From CAZTTG01 sp964615935 (GTDB taxonomy: Bacteria; Planctomycetota; UBA1135; GCA-002686595): a stretch of DNA of 64,000 bases. Positions 33,545 through 43,600 of this stretch are shown in pieces; position 1 is the stretch's first letter; every line of letters starts with the position of its first letter. The stretch is taken from positions 1 through 64,000 of the forward strand of contig CAZTTG010000015.1 of the NCBI GenBank assembly GCA_964615935.1, read 5' to 3'. Both the position numbers and the translations under genes were made by a program. A model generated the notes under the pieces. The model searched no databases and had not been told where the DNA came from. It saw only the letters and a program-made list of their open reading frames with translations.

Positions 33545-34573
33545 TCAGCGCCGGTGCAGGGCGTAGCCGACCGCGCCCCCAAAGAGCAGGAGGACGGCGG
33601 CCGCTCCGAGCCAGAGCTGCCAGGGTGGCCCGGTGGGCTCGGGGGTCTCGGGGGTGTCTTCGGCGACGCTGATCGGTCCGCCGTCGAGCATCGCCTCGGA
33701 CATGCGACCGAGGTCCGCGGGCTCCTCCTGGAGCGTCACCAGGATCACCCCCACCGTGCTGCCCCGGAAGACGACCTCGCCGGCCGGCGGAGTCTGTCCG
33801 ATGATCGGTTGGTCGTCTCCGCTGGGATGGACGTTCGAGAACAGCCTGAGGCGGTTCTCCCAGCACCAGTTCCGGGCCCATCCGTACCCCCGCCCGACGA
33901 AGCGCGGGAGCGCGATCCCGTCCTCGGAGTCCGCGAGGGCGAAGCGCTGCAGCTCCGTGTCGAAGGCGTTGAAGGGACCGACGATGATGACGCCCACGGT
34001 CCCGCCCATCGTGATGATCTCCCCGGGAGGGCTCGTCCTGTGGTTCTCGACCAGGAACACGTCGGCCTCCCACGGCTTGCCCGAGCTCATCACCCGTACC
34101 CTCAGGCCAGCCCTCTCTGCCACTCGCCGCGCGGCCCCCAACGTCATGTCGGAGAGGTCGGGGATGGTGGTCTCCTGGGCCACTTGCAGGCTCACGAGCT
34201 TCGTCGCCCCGCTCGGCGAGCGGCCGGGCAGGGGGTGCTGCCACACGATCCGGTGGGCCGGTGAGGGCGTCCCCGCGGAGATGGATCCGTCCGGGAGCCG
34301 CCAGATCAGGTTCATGCCCCTCAGGGGGCCGGGCCTTTCGGCGTCCGTCCGCCAGGGGATGCTCCCGCGGTAGTCCCCGAGGTCGTTCCACCCCGCGAGC
34401 CGCACCGGCCCCGAGCCGGGAGGCCCGGGCTCGCCCTGCGCGGGCGCTTCCGGGGGGTCCTGTCCGGGGGCGAGCTGCCCGGCGCCAGCCGGGACGAGTG
34501 CGACGACGAACGCGAGCGCGATGGCGGCGCGCCGGCCTGCCCCGGCGGTCGCCCTCGAGTGCTGAGGGGCCAT
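33545..34573 (-). CDS. Exported PASTA-like protein with C-terminal membrane anchor
   Basis: A 342 aa protein with a signal peptide (about residues 14-33). Two repeats resemble PASTA domains: one around residues 130-200 (TIPDLSDMTLGAARRVAERAG then TSPPGE, GTVGVIIV) and one around 215-285 (ending QTPPAGEVVFRGSTVGVILV). A transmembrane helix near 319-336 is followed by a few basic residues, which puts the PASTA-like part outside the membrane. PASTA domains usually bind peptidoglycan fragments. It is convergent with the adjacent transmembrane kinase (8 nt apart), so a link is possible but not shown. AGGAGGAG precedes the ATG. Confidence 0.75.
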   Translation of the reverse strand: MAPQHSRATAGAGRRAAIALAFVVALVPAGAGQLAPGQDPPEAPAQGEPGPPGSGPVRLAGWNDLGDYRGSIPWRTDAERPGPLRGMNLIWRLPDGSISAGTPSPAHRIVWQHPLPGRSPSGATKLVSLQVAQETTIPDLSDMTLGAARRVAERAGLRVRVMSSGKPWEADVFLVENHRTSPPGEIITMGGTVGVIIVGPFNAFDTELQRFALADSEDGIALPRFVGRGYGWARNWCWENRLRLFSNVHPSGDDQPIIGQTPPAGEVVFRGSTVGVILVTLQEEPADLGRMSEAMLDGGPISVAEDTPETPEPTGPPWQLWLGAAAVLLLFGGAVGYALHRR

Positions 34574-34774
34574 GATTCTCCTCCTGGTCCTGCCGGGGCA
34601 GAGCCTACCACAGAGGGCTGCGGCCGAAATCCCCGCTCGCAGGGGGGGATTGGAAGCCTGCGTCGGCCTTCTCGCTGACGGGAGCCGCCACTATGCTCGC
34701 TCCGCTCCGCCCGGCAGGTCGCCCATCCGGCGCCCCCGCGCGGGGCTCGAAGGCGCGCAACCGGGAATCCATCG

Positions 34775-37372
34775 ATGCTCCTCACCCTCCTGGCCTCGGC
34801 CTCCCTCATCCCCCTCGGGCCGGCCCGCGCCGGCGCACCGCAGGACCCTCCGATCGTCCTCCTGCGCGACGCCGAGCCCGCCCCCTGGAGCGCCGAAGCC
34901 GAGGATCGCCAGGTGGTCGACTTCCGCTTTGCGCCCGGGAGCTGGGATACCGCCATCTGCCACCCCGACGACGCCCAGAAGACCCTGGTGTCCGAGGAGG
35001 GCGAGCTGCTGCTCGACTATGCCGGCCGGCCCGGCCAGTTCCGCATCCGCATCGAGGTCGATGCGGGCGAGCGGGAGGTGGCCTCCCAGAAGCTGGTGGA
35101 CCCGCGCGTCCCCATGGTGGAGACGAACTGGTGGGGACCGCGGTCCTCGGCCATCACCACCTTCGCCTTCGCCCTCCCGCCCGAGGCCGAGCTGCCGGTG
35201 TGGAACCGGCCGCCGGAGACCTTCTTCCGCGTCGCCGGCGGCCAGCGCCCCGAGCCGGGCTGGGGCCGGCCGGAGGAGCCCGCCCACCCGGCCTTCTCCG
35301 ACGTGGTCGTGGGCTGGGGCGAGGCCATCGCCTATCGCTTCCCCGCGCCCGAAGAGGCGGCGACCCTGGCGCTGGGCTTCATCGAGAGCCACCACCAGAC
35401 GCCGGGCGCGCGCCTCCTGGAGGTCTTCGTCGAGGGCGAGCGCCGGCGCGCGCTGGATCCCCTGGCGGAGTTCGGCGCCCGGACGCCCGGGGTGGTCCCG
35501 CTCGAGGTCGCGGACGCGGACGGCGACGGCGAGGTCCTGCTCGAGGTGCGCTGCGCCCCCGGCTCGCCGGACCCCAACGCGACCCTGGCCGCGCTGTGGC
35601 TCTTCGAGGAGCCGCTCGAGGACCCGGCCGCCCTGGCGGAGGGTCGCTCCGCGCCGGGCGCCTCGGCCGCCCTCGACTGCGGCGCGGGGCGAGCCTACGA
35701 CGGCCCGCCGCGGGCGGACGCGCTCTGGGTCGGGGGTCTCGGCGAGGAGCCGCTGCGCATCGCGGTCGAGACGGATCACCGGCTCGACCCCGGGGACGAT
35801 CGGCTCCACGCGCTGCTCGACGGCCGCTCCTTCCTGGCCTTCACCGAGCGCTTCGAGGACGTCGAGCGCGACGGCGATCGCTGGGTGTTCTCCTTCGACC
35901 CGGCGGTCCGGGAGGTCTGGGCGGTGGCCGCCTCGGGCTTCGAGATCGGCGAGGTGAATCCCCGGTGGCTGGCCATGCAGGCGCGGGCGGCGCAGGGCTT
36001 CTGGCAGGACCTCGACCTGCCCTACGAGGCGATCCAGGTCCCCGATCCCGACATCCAGGACCTGCTCGACAGCTCGATCCGCAACATCTGGCAGGCGCGC
36101 GAGATGAAGGACGGCCTGCCCGCCTTCCAGGTGGGCCCGACCTGCTACCGCGGGCTGTGGGTGGTGGACGGGGCCTTCCTGCTGGAGGCGGTGACCCTCC
36201 TCGGGCGCGGTGAGGAGGCTCGGGCGGGGATCGACCACCTGCTGTCCCACCAGAAGGAGGACGGCTCCTTCGAACTCCTCTCCGGCTACTGGAAGGAGAA
36301 CGGGATCGTCCTGTACGTCCTGTATCGCCACGCCCTCCTGACCGGGGACCTCGGGTGGCTGGAGGAGCGCTGGCCGGTGGTCGAGCGGGTGGTGGGGGCC
36401 ATCCAGGGCCTGCGCGAGCGCTCCCGCGAGGATCCCGAGGCGCCCGGCGCGGGGCTCCTCCCCCCCGGCTTCCCCGACGGAGGGGTGGGCGGCATCGTGC
36501 CGGAGTACACCAACGTCTACTGGTGCCTGGCGGGCCTGCGCGCCGCCTCCCGCGCGGCCTCGCTGCTCGGCCGGACCGAGCAGGCGCGCGCCTGGGAGGC
36601 CGAGCTGGCCGACCTCATGGCGGCCTTCCGCGAGGCCTCGACCGCCACGCGCATCGACCGCGGCGAGGGCGCCTTTGCCCTCCCGATCCTGATGGAGCCC
36701 AAGCCCGAGGTCGCCCCCGTGCGCGGGCAGTGGGCCTTCTGCCACGCCCTCTACCCCGGCCAGGTCTTCGAGCCCTCCGACCCCCTGGTGCGGGGCAACC
36801 TGGGCCTGCTCGACGAGCACGGGAGCGAGGGGCTGGTGCTGGGCACCGGCTGGCTGGCGGACGGGATCTGGAACTACTTCGCCTCCTTCTACGCCCACGC
36901 CCACCTGTGGGCCGGGAACGGGGAGAAGGCGGCCGACGTGCTGTACGCCTTCGCCAACCACGCCTCGCCCCTTTTGGCCTGGCGCGAGGAGCAGATGCCC
37001 CAGGGCCAGGGCGAGCGGATCGTCGGCGACATGCCCCACAACTGGGCCAGCGCCGAGCTCATCCGGCTGGTGCGCGACCTGATCGTCCTGGAGCGCGGCG
37101 ACGAGCTCCACCTGCTGGAGGGCCTACCGCGCGCCTGGCTCAAGCCTGGCGCGATCACCTGCCTGGAGGGGGTGGCCACCGACTTCGGGCCCCTCGACCT
37201 GGTCCTGCACGTCGACGAGCACAACCACGAGGCCAGCCTGCTCTTCGCCCCCCCCCGCGAGCGCCCGCCCGAGCGGATCGCGGTGCACCTCGGCGCCTGG
37301 GCCCGGGAGGCCACGGCCCCCCGCGAGCTCGAGGGCGGCTGGTACGAGGTGATGATCTCGCTGGATCACTGA
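34775..37372 (+). CDS. Secreted six-hairpin (alpha/alpha) glycosidase-like protein
   Basis: An 865 aa protein with a signal peptide (residues 1-20). The N-terminal half (about 25-400) is rich in beta strands. The C-terminal half (about 420-800) is an alpha-helical toroid-like region with GPTCYRGLWVVDGAFLLEA, PEYTNVYWCLAG and DMPHNWASAELIRL, spaced as in GH63/GH78/GH15-type six-hairpin enzymes. Acidic residues in VDGAF and PEYTN are candidate catalytic residues. A short beta domain ends the protein. The GH family and substrate are not recognised. It would degrade or trim polysaccharide outside the cytoplasm. Confidence 0.72.
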   Translation: MLLTLLASASLIPLGPARAGAPQDPPIVLLRDAEPAPWSAEAEDRQVVDFRFAPGSWDTAICHPDDAQKTLVSEEGELLLDYAGRPGQFRIRIEVDAGEREVASQKLVDPRVPMVETNWWGPRSSAITTFAFALPPEAELPVWNRPPETFFRVAGGQRPEPGWGRPEEPAHPAFSDVVVGWGEAIAYRFPAPEEAATLALGFIESHHQTPGARLLEVFVEGERRRALDPLAEFGARTPGVVPLEVADADGDGEVLLEVRCAPGSPDPNATLAALWLFEEPLEDPAALAEGRSAPGASAALDCGAGRAYDGPPRADALWVGGLGEEPLRIAVETDHRLDPGDDRLHALLDGRSFLAFTERFEDVERDGDRWVFSFDPAVREVWAVAASGFEIGEVNPRWLAMQARAAQGFWQDLDLPYEAIQVPDPDIQDLLDSSIRNIWQAREMKDGLPAFQVGPTCYRGLWVVDGAFLLEAVTLLGRGEEARAGIDHLLSHQKEDGSFELLSGYWKENGIVLYVLYRHALLTGDLGWLEERWPVVERVVGAIQGLRERSREDPEAPGAGLLPPGFPDGGVGGIVPEYTNVYWCLAGLRAASRAASLLGRTEQARAWEAELADLMAAFREASTATRIDRGEGAFALPILMEPKPEVAPVRGQWAFCHALYPGQVFEPSDPLVRGNLGLLDEHGSEGLVLGTGWLADGIWNYFASFYAHAHLWAGNGEKAADVLYAFANHASPLLAWREEQMPQGQGERIVGDMPHNWASAELIRLVRDLIVLERGDELHLLEGLPRAWLKPGAITCLEGVATDFGPLDLVLHVDEHNHEASLLFAPPRERPPERIAVHLGAWAREATAPRELEGGWYEVMISLDH

Positions 37373-37557
37373 GGGCGCCGCCCGCCCCGTCCGGCTCGGC
37401 CCGGCGGCTTTTCGGCCGGGTGGAGATGCGCGCCCGCTCCGGCCCTCAGTAGAATCTCCCGGTTCCGGCCCGGGCTTCCGGCGCATCGTCGGACCCCCGG
37501 CGCGGGGCGGACCGTCCGTCCGGCGGGCCGAGGTGATTGCTCGACGAGGTACTGTCC

Positions 37558-38844
37558 ATGACAACGAAGCCCTTCAACTCCTTCGAGATGGCGCAAGCCC
37601 AGTTCGACGCCGTGACCGACCAGCTCGGCCTCGACGAGGCCGCGCAGGAGCTGCTGCGGAACCCGCTCAGGGAGTTCTGCTTCGCCATCCCCGTGCGGAT
37701 GGATGACGGCAGCGTCCGGGTCTTCCGGGGCTTCCGGGTCCAGCACAACGACGCCAAGGGACCCTGCAAGGGGGGAATCCGCTTCCACCCCCTGGAGACC
37801 CTCGACACCGTGCGGGCACTCGCCATGTGGATGACCTGGAAGTGCGCGGTGGTCGACCTCCCGCTGGGGGGCGGAAAGGGCGGGGTGATCTGCGACCCCC
37901 ACAACCTGAGCGCCCGCGAGCAGGAACAGATCTGCCGCGGCTTCGTCCGCCAGATGGGCCGCAACATGGGGGCCTGGCTGGACGTGCCCGCTCCGGACGT
38001 CATGACCTCGGCCCAGCACATGCTGTGGATGCTGGACGAGTTCGAGGCCATCCACGGCTCCCGACAGCCGGGCTTCATCACCGGCAAGCCGGTGGGCGTG
38101 GGCGGCTCGCAGGGGCGCACCGAGGCGACCGGCTACGGCGTGGTCTTCACCATCCGCGAGGCCCTGAAGGAGCTGGGGATCCGCGCCGCCGACACGCGGG
38201 CCAGCGTCCAGGGCTTCGGGAACGTCGCCCGCTACGCCATCGAGCTCTACCGCCAGATCGGGGGCAAGGTGATCTGCGTCTCCTGCTGGGACCAGAGAGA
38301 CGAGACCTCCTACGCCTACCGCAAGGCCGAGGGCGTCGACCTGGACGAGCTCCTGGGCATCACCGACCGCTTCGGGGGCATCGACAAGGAGAAGGCCATC
38401 GAGAAGGGCTACGAGGTCCTGCCCGGAGACGACTGGATCGCGCAGGACGTCGACATCCTGATCCCCGCCGCCCTGGAGAACCAGATCACCGGCGAGAACG
38501 TCGGCCGGATCTCGGAGCGCGTGAAGATCATCGCCGAGGGGGCCAACGGCCCGACCTCGCCCGAGGCGGACGAGGTCCTCGAGGAGCGCGGCGTCTTCTT
38601 GATCCCCGATCTGCTGGCGAACGCCGGGGGCGTAACCTGCAGCTACTTCGAGCAGGTGCAGAGCAACGCCAACTACTACTGGGACAAGGACGAGGTGCTG
38701 GGCAAGCTGGACCAGAAGATGACCAGCGCCTTCATCGCCGTCAGCAATATGGCCCGGAAGCGCAAGCTCTACATGCGCGAAGCCGCCTACGTCATCGCCG
38801 TCGATCGCGTGGCCCGGGCCTGCCGCGATCGGGGGTGGTTGTAG
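37558..38844 (+). CDS. Glutamate dehydrogenase, Glu/Leu/Phe/Val family
   Basis: A 428 aa amino-acid dehydrogenase, most likely glutamate dehydrogenase (glutamate to 2-oxoglutarate plus ammonia). KGPCKGGIRFHP carries the catalytic lysine region, LGGGKGGV is conserved, PAPDVMT contains the active-site Asp, and the Rossmann motif is VQGFGNVARYA. The length matches the small hexameric (NAD or dual) class and differs from the 454 aa enzyme at 47293-48657. The ATG at 37558 has GACGAGG upstream. It is the first gene of a plus-strand operon: 42 nt before the PPDK_N-like gene, then the sensor-PPDK_N-NTase gene, histidine kinase and sigma-54 activator. Confidence 0.92.
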   Translation: MTTKPFNSFEMAQAQFDAVTDQLGLDEAAQELLRNPLREFCFAIPVRMDDGSVRVFRGFRVQHNDAKGPCKGGIRFHPLETLDTVRALAMWMTWKCAVVDLPLGGGKGGVICDPHNLSAREQEQICRGFVRQMGRNMGAWLDVPAPDVMTSAQHMLWMLDEFEAIHGSRQPGFITGKPVGVGGSQGRTEATGYGVVFTIREALKELGIRAADTRASVQGFGNVARYAIELYRQIGGKVICVSCWDQRDETSYAYRKAEGVDLDELLGITDRFGGIDKEKAIEKGYEVLPGDDWIAQDVDILIPAALENQITGENVGRISERVKIIAEGANGPTSPEADEVLEERGVFLIPDLLANAGGVTCSYFEQVQSNANYYWDKDEVLGKLDQKMTSAFIAVSNMARKRKLYMREAAYVIAVDRVARACRDRGWL

Positions 38845-38886
38845 GGCCCGCGCCAGCGCGCCCCTTCCCGCGGAGGATGCCATCGC

Positions 38887-40653
38887 ATGAGCGAGAGCGA
38901 AGCCCAGGACCAGGCGGTTCCCGAGTACCACCGGGGCTTCTTCGAGTCGGGGAAGGCCCTCAGCCGCATCGGCACGGGCCGGGTGGGCGGCAAGGCCAAG
39001 GGGCTGCTGGTGGCCTCGCAGGTCCTGGAGTCCCGCTGCGCCTCGGATCCCGCGCCCCGCATTGAGGTCGGCATCCCCAGATCTGTCGTGCTGCCCACCG
39101 ACGTCTTCGACGCCTTCATGGAGCGGAACGGGCTCTGGGAGGTCGCCCTGTCCGATCTCCCCGACGAGCGCCTGGCCCACGAGCTCCAGCGGGCCGAGCT
39201 GCCCACCGAGATCCTGGGTGACCTGCGGGCGGTAGTGGAGGAGGTGCGCCGCCCCCTGGCGGTGCGCTCCTCCAGCCTGCTGGAGGACGCCATGTTCCGC
39301 CCCTTCGCGGGCGTCTACGGCACCAAGATGACGCCCAACGACCAGCCCGACCCGGGCTCGCGCTTCCGCAAGCTGGTCGAGGCGGTCAAGCTCGTGTACG
39401 CCTCTACCTTCTTCGCCGCCGCGAAGAACTACGTCCGCACCACCGAGTGCTCGATCCGCGACGAGAAGATGGCCATCATCCTCCAGGAGGTGGTCGGCCG
39501 GCGGTTCGATCAGCGCTACTACCCGCACCTCTCGGGCGTCTGCCGCTCGTTCAACTACTACCCCTTCGGCGGCTCGCGCCCGGAGGAGGGGGTGGTGGAC
39601 CTGGCGCTGGGGCTGGGCAAGACCATCGTGGACGGCGGGGTGGCCTTCACCTACTCCCCGGCCCGGCCCAAGGCGCCGCCGCCCTTCGCCTCGGCGAGGG
39701 ACGTGCTGAAGCGCAGCCAGCGCCGCTTCTGGGCGGTCAACATGGGCCCGGCCCCGCCCTTCGACCCCATCGCCGAGGCCGAGTACCTGGTCGAGGGCGG
39801 GCTGGCCGAGGCGGAGTACGACGGCACCCTGCCGCACCTGGCCTCCACCTTCGCGGCCGAATCCGACTGCATGAGCCCGGGGATCGGGTGCCCGGGGCCC
39901 CGGGCGATCACCTTCGCGCCGCTGCTGGTCCACGAGGTCTTCCCCCTGAACCGGACGCTGCGCGGGCTCATGGAGGCCTTCGAGGAGGCCCTCGAGGCCG
40001 AGGTGGAGATCGAGTTCGCCATGAGCTTCCCGGCGCCCGGCGAGCGGGCCCCGGCGCGGCTGGGCTTCCTCCAGGTCCGCCCCATGGTGGTGTCGCGGGA
40101 GCAGGTGGAGATCGACGAGTCCGAGCTGGAGCGGCCCGACGTGCTGGTCGCCTCCGAGCTGGTCATGGGCAACGGGATCCTCGAGACCGTCCGCGACGTG
40201 GTCTACGTGAAGCCCGCCACCTTCGAGACGCGCCACACCCAGGCCATCGCCGGCCAGCTCGAGGGCGTGAACGCCGCGCTCTTCGAGCAGGGCCGGCCCT
40301 ACCTGCTGATCGGCTTCGGCCGCTGGGGGAGCTCCGATCCCTGGCTGGGCATCCCCGTGGACTGGGGCCAGATCTGCGGCGCCAAGGTGATCGTCGAGGC
40401 GACCCTGCCCGAGCGGATGGTGGAGGCCAGCCAGGGCTCCCACTTCTTCCACAACCTGTCGAGCTTCGAGGTGAGCTACCTCTCGATCCCCCACCAGGGC
40501 GAGCCCGGCGTGGACTGGGCCTGGCTGGACGCCCAGCCGGCCGCCAGCGAGACAGAATTCGTCCGGCACGTGCGGCTCGAGCGGCCGCTGCTGGTCAAGG
40601 TGGACGGCCGGGCCGGAAGGGGCGCCATCTGGCGCGGAGGAGAGACGACATGA
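38887..40653 (+). CDS. PPDK N-terminal-domain-like protein, copy A1
   Basis: A 588 aa protein built on the ATP-grasp N-terminal domain of pyruvate phosphate dikinase/PEP synthase. GGKAKGLLVA (about residue 35) is the PPDK_N opening, PLAVRSSSLLED with FAGVY the ATP-binding centre, and LGFLQVRPM (about 395) the closing motif. The swivelling phosphohistidine domain and PEP-binding barrel are absent. Instead a C-terminal domain of about 150 aa has LIGFGRWGSSDPWLGIPV and SQGSHFFHNL, both conserved in the paralogue at 51882-53648. The conserved His in GSHFF could be a phospho-acceptor (inference). It overlaps the next gene by ATGA. Function unknown; context suggests a nucleotide-dependent partner of the larger protein and of glutamate dehydrogenase. 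Confidence 0.85.
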   Translation: MSESEAQDQAVPEYHRGFFESGKALSRIGTGRVGGKAKGLLVASQVLESRCASDPAPRIEVGIPRSVVLPTDVFDAFMERNGLWEVALSDLPDERLAHELQRAELPTEILGDLRAVVEEVRRPLAVRSSSLLEDAMFRPFAGVYGTKMTPNDQPDPGSRFRKLVEAVKLVYASTFFAAAKNYVRTTECSIRDEKMAIILQEVVGRRFDQRYYPHLSGVCRSFNYYPFGGSRPEEGVVDLALGLGKTIVDGGVAFTYSPARPKAPPPFASARDVLKRSQRRFWAVNMGPAPPFDPIAEAEYLVEGGLAEAEYDGTLPHLASTFAAESDCMSPGIGCPGPRAITFAPLLVHEVFPLNRTLRGLMEAFEEALEAEVEIEFAMSFPAPGERAPARLGFLQVRPMVVSREQVEIDESELERPDVLVASELVMGNGILETVRDVVYVKPATFETRHTQAIAGQLEGVNAALFEQGRPYLLIGFGRWGSSDPWLGIPVDWGQICGAKVIVEATLPERMVEASQGSHFFHNLSSFEVSYLSIPHQGEPGVDWAWLDAQPAASETEFVRHVRLERPLLVKVDGRAGRGAIWRGGETT

Positions 40654-43600
40654 GCGAACCGGACCAGCGAGCCCGTAAGCTCCTCGACGACCTGCAGGAG
40701 CGCGCCAAGGAGCTGAACTGCCTGTACCGCGTGGACGAGGTGCTCAGCCGGCAGGATGTGCCCACCCAGGAGGTCTACCGCGAGCTGATCCAGGCGATCC
40801 CGCCCGGTTGGCAGTACCCTGAGGTGTGTGGAGGCGTGGTCTCGATTCCCGGGGAGTTCGGCGCCTCGAGCTCCTACGTCGAGCACCCCTGGCGGCTATC
40901 CGCGGACGTCGTCGTGCAGGGGGAGAGGATCGGCGAGATCGTGGTCTACTACGCCGAGGAGCGACCCAAGTCCGACGAGGGCCCCTTCCTGCGCGAGGAG
41001 CGGCGCCTGATCACCGCCATCGCCGAGCGCGTGGGCTTCTACGTCATGCAGCGGAGGCTGCGCAAGGAGCACGCCTCCTGGGAGAACGCTGTGCAGCGGC
41101 TCTCCTCGCCCGGAAGCCCCCCCTGGATGGTCCTGCTGCAGTTCCTCCGCCGCACCGACCCGGCCCTCCTGCAGCGCATCGCCCGCAAGATGATCAACCA
41201 CCTGTGCTGGAACGGGATCGAGGAGGCGGAGTCGCTCCTGCAGGAGAGCCTGCAGGAGTTCGGGCCGGTGCAGGCTGAAGGGGTCGAGGCGAATCGGCCC
41301 CTGGTGCGGGGGGCCCGGCAGGACACCATGGGCCTCACCGATCGCGCCTTCGAGCTGGCCTCCCGCCACCTGAGCGAGGCCGAGCTGGTGTCTCGCATCC
41401 AGGCCTGGATCAACGAGGAGAAGTCGACCTTCCTCATCAAATCGCTGGAGAACCCCGGCACCGGCCTGGCCGACCTGGTCGAAGCCGTCCAGCGCTACCA
41501 GAGCGCGGCCATCGACGAGTCGGAGCTCACCGTGGCCGTCCGCACCAGCCTGAAGGTATCGCTACTGCGCCGCTTCTTCGTGGATCAGCTCGAGTTCATC
41601 AACGTCGCCAAGCAGTTCGTCGAGATCGGGGACTTCTTCGACCTCGTCCAGCACCTGGTCTTCACCTCCCGCAGCCAGGGGAAGCTGGGGGGCAAGGCGG
41701 CGGGGCTCTTTCTGGCGACCCAGGCCCTGCGCAAGTCGCCCGAGTACGCGGAGGTCTTCAGCGATCTGAAGGTGCCCAAGACCTGGTACATCGTCTCGGA
41801 CGCGGTCCTGGAGTTCATCCAGTACAACAACCTGAACGAGGTCTACAACCGCAAGTACATGGAGATCGAGCGGGTCCGCCAGGACTATCCCTACATCATC
41901 CAGGTCTTCAAGAACTCGGACTTCCCCCCCGAGATCGTCAAGGGCCTGGCGGCGGCCCTGGACGACTTCGAGGACCGCCCGCTCATCGTCCGCAGCTCGA
42001 GCCTGCTCGAGGACCGGGTGGGATCGGCCTTCTCCGGCAAGTACAAGAGCCTGTTCCTGGCCAACCAGGGCACCAAGCGACAGCGGCTGGAGGCCCTGCA
42101 GGACGCCATCGCCGAGGTCTACGCCTCGGTCTTCGGGCCGGATCCCATCGAGTACCGGGCCGAGCGGGGCCTCCTGGACTTCCGCGAGGAGATGGGCATC
42201 CTCATCCAGGAGGTGGTCGGGGAGCGCATCGGGTCGTGCTTCCTGCCGGCCTTCGCGGGGGTGGCCTTCAGCAACAACGAGTTCCGCTGGTCGCCGCGCA
42301 TCAAGCGCGAGGACGGCCTGGTGCGCATGGTCCCCGGCCTGGGGACGCGGGCCGTGGACCGGATGGGCGACGATTACCCGGTGCTGGTGGCGCCGGGCCA
42401 GCCCGGGCTGCGGGTGAACTGGTCGGCGGACGAGATCATCCGCTACTCCCCGCGCAAGATGGACGTGATCAACCTGGAGCACAACGTCTTCGAGACCGTG
42501 GAGGTCGAGGATCTGCTGCGCGGCAACGGGGACGAGCTGCCGGCAGCCCGTCGGATGGTCTCCCTGGTGGATGGGGACCGAATCCGCAAGCCCATGGGTC
42601 TGGAGCCCGACTGGGAGTCCGACGACTTCGTGGTCACCTTCGAGGGCCTGTTCACCGACACCCCCTTCATCTCCCGCATGGGAGCCCTCCTGCGGGTGCT
42701 CCGGGAAAAGCTGGGCATGCCGGTGGACATCGAGTTCGCCTCCACGGGCGAGGACCTCTACCTGGTCCAGTGCCGCTCCCAGAGCCGCTCGGCGGAGCAC
42801 GCGCCGGCCCCCATCCCCCGCGACCTGCCCAAGGACAAGGTGATCTTCCAGGCCAACCGCCACATCTCCAACGGGCGCATCTCCAACATCACCCACATCG
42901 TCTACGTGGTCCCCGAGAACTACGCCAAGCTGGGCGGCGTCCGGGAAATGAAGGCCGTCGCCCGGGCCGTGGGGAGGCTGAACGCCCTGCTTCCCCGGCG
43001 GCAGTTCGTGCTCATAGGGCCCGGCCGATGGGGAAGCCGCGGCGACATCCGCCTGGGCGTCAGCGTGACCTACTCGGACATCAACAACACCGCCCTGCTC
43101 ATGGAGGTGGCCCACCAGACGGGGGACTACCAGCCGGAGCTCTCCTTCGGCACCCACTTCTTCCAGGACCTGGTCGAGGCCGACATCCGCTACATCCCCA
43201 TCTACCCCGACCGGCCGGGCATGCACTGCAACGAGCGCTTCCTCCTGCGCGCCCGCAACATCCTCCCCGACATCCTGCCCGACTTCGCCCACTTGGCCGA
43301 CACCCTGAGGGTCATCGACGTGCCCAAGCAGACCGAGGGGCGCGTCCTGCAGGTCCTCCTGAACGCGGACCTGGACGAGGCGGTGGGGATCCTGGACCAG
43401 CCCAGCACCGAGAGCGACTCTCCTGGCCGGGTCGACGACACCCACGAGGAGCAGTCCGGCTACCACTGGCGCTGGCGCCTGACCATGGCCCGGCGGATCG
43501 CCGCCGGCCTGGACGCGGCCCGCTTCGGCGTGAAGGCCTTCTACGTCTTCGGGAGCACCAAGAACGCCACCGCAGCCGCCAACAGCGACCTGGACGTCCT

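Noticed and set aside
37518..37545. Sigma-54 promoter before the first glutamate dehydrogenase (GG...GC near GATTGCT)
   Set aside because: The GG to GC spacing is 11, not 10, and the TGGCAC half is poor.
38887..40653. Functional pyruvate phosphate dikinase or PEP synthase
   Set aside because: The phosphohistidine and PEP/pyruvate-binding domains are absent in all four paralogues, so the classic reaction cannot be completed.
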